Assembly: GCF_001292705.1 (NCBI RefSeq) | Contig: NZ_LGAK01000041.1 | Span: forward strand, 1-48,108 | From: Marinagarivorans algicola | Lineage (GTDB): Bacteria; Pseudomonadota; Gammaproteobacteria; Pseudomonadales; Cellvibrionaceae | Reading direction: 5' to 3' | DNA: 48,108 nucleotides | Shown: positions 35,312 through 43,057 of the stretch, one piece after another | Numbering within the stretch: the first letter of the stretch is position 1 | How the letters are laid out: each line of letters starts with the position of its first letter | Notes under the pieces: generated by a model | Seen by the model: only the letters and a program-made list of their open reading frames with translations | What the model was told of the DNA's origin: nothing | The model's database searches: none | Made by a program: the position numbers and the translations under genes

Positions 35312-35838
35312 GCAACTATCTTCCGAGAAAAATCAGCCCACTGACTACAAGACAATATACTTCTGTGCTTAAAAAATCCTGTGGTGCAACACTTTTAGAA
35401 ATGATGATATCACTCTTTGTCATGGGAGTTGGCATGCTCGGTATTTTAGGTATGCAAACACAAGCTATGCGTTTTAATCATCAAGCTTACTCTTATTCAC
35501 AGGCTGTTTTTTTGGCGCAAGATATTTTAGAAAGCATGCGGGCAAATCGTGCTGCAGCGCCAATTTATCAAATTGCTATGGGCAATAATCCAGGGGTTGC
35601 CAAATCTTGTGAAGGAGCCAATACCAACTGTAATGCTCAACAAATGCGCGATTGGGACATCCAGCGCTGGCGTAACAATATTAGCCAGCGTTTGCCTGGC
35701 GGGCAATCATCTATCGAATTAGTCGGCGATACCTACAGTATTAATATCGAATTTGATATCGTAAAAATTAACGAAGAAGAACACAGTGCAACCACTGATT
35801 ATAAACGCCAAAATTATATATTAAAGTCAGGTATTTGA
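35305..35838 (+). CDS. pilV: Minor type IV pilin PilV
   Basis: The protein has 177 residues. The prepilin site is CGATLLEMMISLFVMGVGMLG, with the mature protein starting after Gly and Glu at position 5. The block LGMQTQAMRFNHQAYSYSQAVFLAQDILESMRANR is characteristic of PilV. Cysteines in the C-terminal part (KSCEGANTNC) may form a disulfide. It overlaps fimT by seven bases and is followed by pilW after one base, consistent with tight translational coupling in the minor-pilin complex. Confidence 0.9.
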   Translation: MLSNYLPRKISPLTTRQYTSVLKKSCGATLLEMMISLFVMGVGMLGILGMQTQAMRFNHQAYSYSQAVFLAQDILESMRANRAAAPIYQIAMGNNPGVAKSCEGANTNCNAQQMRDWDIQRWRNNISQRLPGGQSSIELVGDTYSINIEFDIVKINEEEHSATTDYKRQNYILKSGI

Positions 35839-35839
35839 T

Positions 35840-36964
35840 ATGAGTTATGATATCGATAATTTATCACTCAATACCCTATTCATTAAAAAAAATGAGAAAG
35901 GCTATTCACTGATTGAATTAATGGTGACTTTATTAATAGGTATGATTATTTTAAATGGTGTATTCCAAGTAGTGATTGCTAGCAAACGTAATTATTTAGA
36001 CCATAAAGAAATCTCCTATATCCAAGAAAACGCTCGCTTTGCCTTAGATACCTTAAGCCGCGATATTCGCATGGCCGGCTATATTGGCTGCGCTAATAAT
36101 AATACAGAGCAAGTTAATATTATAAGTGGCGATATTATGGGGTTTATAGGTACCGCTGGCATTGCTGGTTTTGACGATACTAGCGGGACGGGAAGCTTTC
36201 CGGTGGGGTACCGTCATCTAGCGCTAGCGAATACCGACTCCTTATTGATTCGTCGTGGTGAATCTGAAGATGAGTTTTTAGTTCGTAATCAAAACCCGAC
36301 AACAAAAAATATTACGCTATGGGATAACCATAACTTTGAGGTTAATCAGCCCATAGCCATCGTTGATGGCTCATGTAGCTTCAGTGCTGTATTTACTGCC
36401 AGCACAATTAAAGGGCCCAACAGCGTTAGTCACGAAGCTTCAGCCAATAATTGTAATGACATTATACGTGGACGCTATACCTGCTCCGAGTGTAGCGGCA
36501 CGAATTGCCCCCGAGCATTACCGACAGCCTCATATCAAGTCGGCGCTCGCATTATGCCACTTATATCTCATGCATATTTTATTGGTGACTCAAGCTTGTT
36601 ACCTGGAACACCCGCTCTTAAACGTCAAGCGATGGTTGCACATAATGGTGCCCTAACAATGCGTACAGAAGAGCTTGCCACAGGCATTGAAAACATTCAA
36701 TTTATGTATGGTGTTGATACTAATAGCGATGGCATTATTAATGAATATCGTCATGCCAATAACATGGATATTAATAACGATGGTTTTACTGATAGCGATG
36801 ATTGGGAAAACGTATATACCGTAAAAATTAATATGCTTTTACGATCTAAATCACCGGTCTTTTCTGATCCACAAAGCATTCAATTTAACGGTAGAGCCTA
36901 TCTAGGTTTATTTATGCGTCAAGTCGTTAGCACCACTATTCAAATTAGGAATCAAAATATATGA
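35840..36964 (+). CDS. pilW: Minor type IV pilin PilW
   Basis: The protein has 374 residues. The prepilin motif KG, then YSLIELMVTLLIGMIILNG, has the usual Glu5. The segment SYIQENARFALDTLSRDIRMAGYIGC is the standard PilW block after the helix. Near the C-terminus are two acidic Asp/Asn loops, DTNSDGIINEY and DINNDGFTDSDDW, which look like calcium sites of the EF-hand or dockerin type. The first is common in PilW; the second less so. It overlaps pilX by four bases (ATGA). The product forms the pilus-tip complex with PilV, PilX and PilY1. Confidence 0.92.
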   Translation: MSYDIDNLSLNTLFIKKNEKGYSLIELMVTLLIGMIILNGVFQVVIASKRNYLDHKEISYIQENARFALDTLSRDIRMAGYIGCANNNTEQVNIISGDIMGFIGTAGIAGFDDTSGTGSFPVGYRHLALANTDSLLIRRGESEDEFLVRNQNPTTKNITLWDNHNFEVNQPIAIVDGSCSFSAVFTASTIKGPNSVSHEASANNCNDIIRGRYTCSECSGTNCPRALPTASYQVGARIMPLISHAYFIGDSSLLPGTPALKRQAMVAHNGALTMRTEELATGIENIQFMYGVDTNSDGIINEYRHANNMDINNDGFTDSDDWENVYTVKINMLLRSKSPVFSDPQSIQFNGRAYLGLFMRQVVSTTIQIRNQNI

Positions 36965-37644
36965 ACCTAATCAAACAACCTTATAAAATTCTATCTCCTA
37001 ATATTTTCTATATAAAATATCAACAAGGTGCAGCATTAATTATCAGTCTTATTATATTAGGTGTATTAACAGTGATTGGTATTACCAGTATGCAAAATTC
37101 TGGGTTAGAACTAAAAATGGTATCGAGTGCGCATGACCGTGGCGTTGCCTTTGAAGCAGTAGAAACCGCCTTAACTACCATTGAAAAAGCATTAGCCGAT
37201 AATCCACCAAAGCTGGAAAAACATTACACCAGCTGCACCGGAAATGATTGTTTTTCTTCGGATTGCAATGACGGTTTATGTTTTGCAGGTAATTTTGACG
37301 CCGGAACAGAGCGTGCACATTGCTATATTGCCAATGCAAGTACCAATCCTAAAAAAGATTTTTGGAAAGATGAAACACTAAATGTATGGAATGTAAATAG
37401 TAAACACAAAAAAATCACGATCGATGGCTTAAAAAATCCGGTTAAATATATTATAGAATTTTTATGTTTTACCAATGTAGGCTTAGAGCTAGGCGCTGGC
37501 TTTAGTACACAAGGTGCCAGTGTACAAGCTAGCGAGAATGAAAACTATAAACCCCTGTATCGCATTACCGCTATGGCCAGTGGCAACGCCAACCGCGCAA
37601 CAGTTATTTTACAAACAACTTACCGCATTGTTAAGGAGTTATAA
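36961..37644 (+). CDS. pilX: Minor type IV pilus assembly protein PilX
   Basis: The protein has 227 residues. The hydrophobic N-terminal segment QQGAALIISLIILGVLTVIGITSMQNSGLELKMV with no Glu5 is typical of PilX, which, as in Pseudomonas, lacks the canonical glutamate. Four cysteines in a short stretch (TGNDCFSSDCNDGLC region) suggest disulfides. The C-terminus has the YRITAMASGNANRATVILQTTYRI strand found in the family. It overlaps pilW by four bases and pilY1 begins one base after its stop. Confidence 0.9.
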   Translation: MNLIKQPYKILSPNIFYIKYQQGAALIISLIILGVLTVIGITSMQNSGLELKMVSSAHDRGVAFEAVETALTTIEKALADNPPKLEKHYTSCTGNDCFSSDCNDGLCFAGNFDAGTERAHCYIANASTNPKKDFWKDETLNVWNVNSKHKKITIDGLKNPVKYIIEFLCFTNVGLELGAGFSTQGASVQASENENYKPLYRITAMASGNANRATVILQTTYRIVKEL

Positions 37645-37645
37645 C

Positions 37646-40600
37646 ATGCCAATAACAATGAAAAAAAACCATTATAATATCAATGAAATATTTCAATTAC
37701 GTATTTTAAATAACTGGCTATCACACCTTTTATTAATAGCCTGTATTGTCATTATTGTGTTATCAAGTTCCAATATTCATGCTCAATCAGCTTATGATTA
37801 TCAAAACACACCACCATTAAGCGGCGGTAATAATACACCACCAATGGTCATGCTAAGCATGTCATCAGATCATCAATTATTCTTTAAAGCCTATAATGAT
37901 TTTGATGATATTAATGGTGATGGGAATGCCGATACAACCTATAATAAAACTATTGAATACATAGGCTATTTTGATAGTGAGATGTGCTACGTTTATGGTA
38001 GTGGTGTTTTTTCACCGAGCACACCTACCTCAGCAAGTTACTACTGTAATACACGAGGAAAAAATCAATGGAGTGGTAATTTTTTAAATTGGGTTTCCAT
38101 GACTCGTATCGATATTGTTCGTAAAATTCTTTACGGAGGATTACGTTCCACTGATACTGATAAAACCACTATCCTCGAACGATCACACCTCACCAGTGAT
38201 GCCCATAGTTTTGCTAAATATTATAATGGCAACGATTTAAAATTTTTAACTCCTTTTAATGTTCAGGTGGGTAAAGATTCTGTTGATTCAGGTGTAACAT
38301 TTTGTAATACCACCGTTGATTTAAGCATGGGGATAGCCTCACATAAAAGCACCCAACCGCCCCTTATACGTGCAGTAAAAGGCAATTTTAGTTTTTGGCC
38401 TGCCGGCGAAAGATGGCAATGCTTGTATCAAGAAGAGCAATATATTACCGGAGGCTCTGTCGCTAATAGTGACCCTGGCGTATTAGTCAGCTTAGGTATT
38501 TACGCTCATCATCAAAGCCCCAAAAAAAGTACCCATCAACTCGCCGATTACATTGCTCGAGTCAATGTATGTACCTCTAAAAGTAATGCCTTACGTGAGG
38601 AGTGTCTTCAATACCCGAAGGGGAATAGCAAGCCTACCGGGCTCCTACAGCGGTACGGCCAAGCCGGTGAAATTCAATTTGGTTTAATTACTGGCAGCTA
38701 TATGCGTAATAAAGATGGCGGCGTATTGCGCAAAAATATTGGTCCACTAAGCGATGAAATTAATACCACCACCGATGGAACCTTTAAAACTACCTTGGCA
38801 AATGGTGGTATTATTCAAGGCCTTAATAGTCTACGCTTGGCTAATTGGTATGCTCAAAAAACAGGGTTAACAGCAGGTACCTATCAAGCCGATAAATGCA
38901 CGTGGGGCTTGAATATTTTTGATAACGGAAGCTGTACTAACTGGGGCAATCCTTTTGGTGAAATTTTATTAGAAACTTATCGCTATCTAGCTGGCGCAAC
39001 ACCCACACGTCAATTTACAGCCGATGATTCATTTATTTCACCTTACCTAAAGCCGGTCATGTGGGAAAAACCACTAACAACAGACAATTATTGTTCAAAT
39101 TTAAACATATTAGCTTTTAATAGCTCGACGATTTCTTATGACGGTAACCATTTAAATGCCTCTGATATCAATTTATCAACAACTGGATTAAATGCTATTA
39201 CCGATCGCTTAGGGACACTAGAGGGCATTAAAGGTGAGCAGTATTTTGTCGGTAAAACTCTGGGTGTAGATCAAGATGAGCTTTGCACCGAAAAAGTGGT
39301 AGGTAGCTTATCTTCTGTGAGAGGGACTTGCCCTGACGCACCACGGTTAAACGGCTCTTATTACTCATCAGGCTTAGCGTTTTATGCAAAAACCAATGAT
39401 ATTAATAAGAGTATTGATGGTGATCAAACAGTGAATACTTTTGGCTTTTCATTAGCACCTTCAATCCCCAAAATCGTCTTACCGCGCCCCAAACAAGAAC
39501 ATAAAAAAATTACAATATTCCCCGCTTGCCGTAATAAAGACGTCAAAGGTAATTGCGCTATTGTCGATTTTAAAATTATTGAGCCTCACAATGACGATGA
39601 TGGCGATGGTATCTATACCGGCTTAATGTATGTGACTTGGGAGGATAGCGAACAAGGCGGTGACTTTGACCAAGATATCAACGGTCTCATTGCTTATGAA
39701 TTAGACGAGCAACGCTTAACCGTTAAAACCCGCGTACTTAAAAATTCTACTTTTTATAAAATAGGATTTGGCTTTGTTGTCAATGGCGTAAGCCGTGCTA
39801 TTTCTCTCAACGGTAATGCCATTGATCAACAGGGTAATGGCTTTCATGTAGTATCGGGTACCAATGGCTTTGACGGCGATGGCTGCAGAAACTGCTCACA
39901 AAAAGATGGCTGGTCTTATAAAAAATTCATAGTCGCTTCAGGTAGAGCACAGTTTTTAGAGCAACCGTTATATTACGCCGCAAAGTACGGTGGCTTTAAA
40001 GATGTTAATGGTAACAATATTCCCGACTTACAAAATGAATGGGATGCTATCAATAACCTTACTGGTGCGCCAACACCCGATGGAATTCCTGATAATTACC
40101 ATAATGCGAACAACCCTAAAGAGCTAAAAATTCAATTTGACAAAGTCATTACAGAAATTTTAGCGGGTGCTTCCTCTGGTACGGGCTCAAGCGTAGTTAC
40201 CAATGCGGGCGATGGCGTCGGCCTATTTTTACAAAGCCTTTACTACCCAACACTCAACTATGCGGGGAGTGAATTAAGCTGGGTAGGAACATTAAATGGG
40301 ATGTTTATGGATGAGCATAACCATGTACGCGAAGATACAGACGGAAGCCGAGGCCTAACAATCGCCGATAAAATTATTGATATTGAATATGATCCAACCA
40401 GTAAAAATATGATGGCCCAACGGTATAATATTAATACTGACGGCACACGTGGTGCCAAGCAAGGTGGCCTAGTGTCTTTACATACTTTAAAACCCGTATG
40501 GAGCGCACATCAAGCTCTTGCAGAAGTCACCGACCCCATCACCCAGCGCATTTATAATACATCGGCGCAAAAACAACGGCATATTTTGACTGCCATTGAT

Positions 40601-42469
40601 GATAATAACGATGGATTAATCACACAAAATGCTCATCTTAAAGATTTTATTCCTGCCACCTTTACAGGTCCTAATAATTATTTATTAGGTAATGTGACTA
40701 GCACTGAAAAAGTGATTAATTATATCCGCGGGCAAGATTATCCTGAATTTAGATCACGTGCTGCCAATATAAATACAACAACTTCAGGTTTAGAAACATG
40801 GCGCTTAGGAGATATAGCCAATGCCACACCATTAATTATCAACGCTCCCAAAGTCGGTTATGACATCGAGTTTTCTGATTCGAGTTATTTAACCTATCGA
40901 GAAAAGTACAAAAATAGGCGCACTGTGATTTATGCTTCAGCAAATGATGGAATGATTCATGCTTTTAACGGAGGGTTCTATAACGCGAATGACAAAAAAT
41001 ACTCGACCGATAAGCACCCTTTAGGAGCTGAGCTATGGGGCTATGTACCTTATAACTTATTACCTCATCTACAATGGTTAACTGACCACGATTATCCGCA
41101 TGTTGCTTACATGGATGGAAAATTACAGAGTTTTGATGTTAATATTTTTAATGATGATGCAGATCATCCAGGCGGTTGGGGAACTATTTTAGTCGCTGGT
41201 ATGCGTTTTGGTGGTGGCCCTATTGAGATCAATAATGCAGGTACACCACAAACCATGCGCTCAGCTTGGGTTGTATTAGATATTACTAACCCCGAAAAGC
41301 CACCTAAGTTAGTAGCAGAAATCACCGATCCAAACCTAGGCTTTACTACAACTAATGTAGATATTATTAAGGCACGCAGTCCTAATACGCGGACGGGAAA
41401 CTACACTGCAGGCACTAAAAATAATTGGTTTTTAACCTTTGGCTCTGGACCTTATGGAAAAGATGCCTCAAGTATGCGTAGAGCACAAAAAACAGCTGTT
41501 AGCGATCAAAGCGCTAAATTATTTTTATTTGATTTGCGTAAAAAACAACTTAAAAAATATGACACCGGTGTTATGAATACCTTTGTAGGTGGTGTGCATG
41601 CGACTGATTGGAATCGTGATTATCAAGATGATGTTATTTATTATGGTTTAGTCGGTGGCTCAATTGATAAACCCGAGGGGCAGCTACGCCGTGCTCAACT
41701 CACATTTGGTGCAGCTGGTGTCACTATTAAAGATACTCAAATGTTAGATGTTGTAAATCAAGCCTTTAGCGGGGCGCCTTTTACTCGTATTGATAAAGAC
41801 TATAATTATTGGGTGTTTGCCGGTACCGGCCGGTTTTTTAATGATATTGATGGTACCTACACATCAAATAATGGTTTTTATGGCTTGAAAGAGCCCATTA
41901 ATGCACTAAATGAATTAACAGGCAATACCATTAAAAAACGTGAATTAATCGATACAACGAATATTCAAACGTACAGTAATGGACAGGTTAAAAATCTTAA
42001 TGGCAGCCAAGTATTTTTAAATACAGGCGACCCAGCAGCAACCACTGATGATGTAACAAAAGTGATTGCTGATAACAAAGGCTGGTATTTAGATTTTCCT
42101 AATAATTATGCCCGTAATATCGGTCAAGCGACTTTATATTCGACCAGCTTACTCTTTACTGCCTTCACCCCAAACGATGACTTATGCTCGGGCGAAGTCG
42201 GTAATACACGTCTATATCAACGTGAATTTTTTAATGGTCTATCACCCACTTATAGTGCTGTTACAGAACCAGGAAAAACAATTAGCGATGGTACAGAGGT
42301 AGGCGAGGCAATACCTGATGCCATTGATTTAGGTGATAATTTTTATGCAGAGCCTAACGAAGAAGGTTTAACACAGAGCAACGAAGGTGAATTAAAGCGT
42401 ATCGATTTAGGCCAACCTGATATCAAGAACCGTCGTGAATCTTGGCGAGAAGTGAATAAAGACTGGTGA
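37646..42469 (+). CDS. pilY1: Type IV pilus tip adhesin PilY1, unusually large
   Basis: PilY1 is exported, caps the minor-pilin complex at the pilus tip, and mediates adhesion and surface sensing. From ATG at 37646, behind AAGGAG, the protein has 1607 residues; Pseudomonas PilY1 has about 1160. A long n-region precedes a signal helix ending IHAQS. The N-terminal half holds conserved PilC/PilY blocks (FLNWVSMTRIDIVRKILYGG, GEIQFGLITGSYMRNKDGGVLRKNIG). The C-terminal beta-propeller has VGLFLQSLYYP, SWVGTLNGMFMDE, YASANDGMIHAFNGG and the calcium loop DWNRDYQDD (D-x-N-x-D-x3-D, from Asp1321). Another acidic loop, DDINGDGNADTTYN, lies near residue 90. Tandem hairpins end the operon. Confidence 0.93.
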   Translation: MPITMKKNHYNINEIFQLRILNNWLSHLLLIACIVIIVLSSSNIHAQSAYDYQNTPPLSGGNNTPPMVMLSMSSDHQLFFKAYNDFDDINGDGNADTTYNKTIEYIGYFDSEMCYVYGSGVFSPSTPTSASYYCNTRGKNQWSGNFLNWVSMTRIDIVRKILYGGLRSTDTDKTTILERSHLTSDAHSFAKYYNGNDLKFLTPFNVQVGKDSVDSGVTFCNTTVDLSMGIASHKSTQPPLIRAVKGNFSFWPAGERWQCLYQEEQYITGGSVANSDPGVLVSLGIYAHHQSPKKSTHQLADYIARVNVCTSKSNALREECLQYPKGNSKPTGLLQRYGQAGEIQFGLITGSYMRNKDGGVLRKNIGPLSDEINTTTDGTFKTTLANGGIIQGLNSLRLANWYAQKTGLTAGTYQADKCTWGLNIFDNGSCTNWGNPFGEILLETYRYLAGATPTRQFTADDSFISPYLKPVMWEKPLTTDNYCSNLNILAFNSSTISYDGNHLNASDINLSTTGLNAITDRLGTLEGIKGEQYFVGKTLGVDQDELCTEKVVGSLSSVRGTCPDAPRLNGSYYSSGLAFYAKTNDINKSIDGDQTVNTFGFSLAPSIPKIVLPRPKQEHKKITIFPACRNKDVKGNCAIVDFKIIEPHNDDDGDGIYTGLMYVTWEDSEQGGDFDQDINGLIAYELDEQRLTVKTRVLKNSTFYKIGFGFVVNGVSRAISLNGNAIDQQGNGFHVVSGTNGFDGDGCRNCSQKDGWSYKKFIVASGRAQFLEQPLYYAAKYGGFKDVNGNNIPDLQNEWDAINNLTGAPTPDGIPDNYHNANNPKELKIQFDKVITEILAGASSGTGSSVVTNAGDGVGLFLQSLYYPTLNYAGSELSWVGTLNGMFMDEHNHVREDTDGSRGLTIADKIIDIEYDPTSKNMMAQRYNINTDGTRGAKQGGLVSLHTLKPVWSAHQALAEVTDPITQRIYNTSAQKQRHILTAIDDNNDGLITQNAHLKDFIPATFTGPNNYLLGNVTSTEKVINYIRGQDYPEFRSRAANINTTTSGLETWRLGDIANATPLIINAPKVGYDIEFSDSSYLTYREKYKNRRTVIYASANDGMIHAFNGGFYNANDKKYSTDKHPLGAELWGYVPYNLLPHLQWLTDHDYPHVAYMDGKLQSFDVNIFNDDADHPGGWGTILVAGMRFGGGPIEINNAGTPQTMRSAWVVLDITNPEKPPKLVAEITDPNLGFTTTNVDIIKARSPNTRTGNYTAGTKNNWFLTFGSGPYGKDASSMRRAQKTAVSDQSAKLFLFDLRKKQLKKYDTGVMNTFVGGVHATDWNRDYQDDVIYYGLVGGSIDKPEGQLRRAQLTFGAAGVTIKDTQMLDVVNQAFSGAPFTRIDKDYNYWVFAGTGRFFNDIDGTYTSNNGFYGLKEPINALNELTGNTIKKRELIDTTNIQTYSNGQVKNLNGSQVFLNTGDPAATTDDVTKVIADNKGWYLDFPNNYARNIGQATLYSTSLLFTAFTPNDDLCSGEVGNTRLYQREFFNGLSPTYSAVTEPGKTISDGTEVGEAIPDAIDLGDNFYAEPNEEGLTQSNEGELKRIDLGQPDIKNRRESWREVNKDW

Positions 42470-42476
42470 CAACCAA

Positions 42477-42520
42477 AAGCATAAAGGGCTGTTAATTTGA
42501 TTAACCTTTGTGCTTTCTTT
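42477..42520 (+). terminator. First terminator-like hairpin after pilY1
   Basis: AAGCATAAAG and GTTAA pair with TTAAC and CTTTGTGCTT (a 4-nt bulge and one G-U pair), 7 bases after the pilY1 stop, followed by a T-rich tail (TTTCTTTT). Confidence 0.7.
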
Positions 42521-42537
42521 TGCAAGTTATATCTTTT

Positions 42538-42572
42538 AAGCTGTCACTGATTATATTCAGTGACAGCTTTTT
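42538..42572 (+). terminator. Strong hairpin just upstream of the DUF5062 gene
   Basis: A perfect 13-bp stem AAGCTGTCACTGA / TCAGTGACAGCTT with a 6-nt loop is followed by five T residues. It ends 16 bases before the ATG of the DUF5062 gene, so it can act as terminator of the pilin operon or as an attenuator in the DUF5062 leader. Confidence 0.85.
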
Positions 42573-42588
42573 GCTATAAGGACCAATC

Positions 42589-42849
42589 ATGAAAAAAATA
42601 AAAAATGAAGCAGCACTCGTCACAGAAGCTCTTAGAGTAGGTGCTATCTATGCTAAAAAACGCGGGGCAGGTGAATTTGAAGCAACTGATTCAGCTAAAT
42701 TAAAAATTACCTATCTTTATAAATTACTAGTGCACGATAAGCTCATTCAACCATTAGCAAAAAATCAAGAAGACGAACCTCATATGCGTCATAAATTAGC
42801 CTTATGGATTTCACGTACACTACCCGAGAATCACACTTTATTACAATAA
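42589..42849 (+). CDS. DUF5062-family protein
   Basis: The protein has 86 residues: small, charged and helical. The pattern KNEAALVTEALRVGAIYAKKRG, ATDSAKLKITYLYKLLVHDKLIQPL and MRHKLALWISRTLP matches DUF5062 as found in Vibrio and other gammaproteobacteria. The function is unknown; no membrane segment or catalytic motif is visible. The ATG is preceded by ATAAGGA. It stands alone, with a strong terminator immediately upstream and a hairpin immediately downstream, so it must have a promoter in the 30 or so bases of the spacer or be expressed by read-through of the pilin transcript. Confidence 0.8.
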   Translation: MKKIKNEAALVTEALRVGAIYAKKRGAGEFEATDSAKLKITYLYKLLVHDKLIQPLAKNQEDEPHMRHKLALWISRTLPENHTLLQ

Positions 42850-42862
42850 ACAAGATTTTAGC

Positions 42863-42902
42863 ATACTTAATAAGCCTCTATCTTAGAGGACTTATTAAGT
42901 AT
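42863..42902 (+). terminator. Hairpin after the DUF5062 gene
   Basis: A 12-bp outer stem (ATACTTAATAAG / CTTATTAAGTAT) and 6-bp inner stem (CCTCTA / TAGAGG) are separated by one bulged base, starting 14 bases after the stop. No T-run follows. Confidence 0.6.
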
Positions 42903-42989
42903 TACGCGACTAATCTTTGATACCTATAAGCCTCAATACTCAAACCAAAAATACTCGACAATAATCCATCAATCTTTTTATCGTTTAAA

Positions 42990-43025
42990 GTTAATTGACC
43001 TGATTAAATGATCAGGTCAATTAAC
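42990..43025. terminator. Hairpin downstream of the TonB receptor gene
   Basis: A perfect 15-bp stem GTTAATTGACCTGAT / ATCAGGTCAATTAAC with a 6-nt loop lies 33 bases beyond the minus-strand receptor stop. On the minus strand only TTT follows, a weak terminator tail. Confidence 0.6.
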
Positions 43026-43057
43026 TACTGAGCCATATTGACTTCTATAAATTATAT

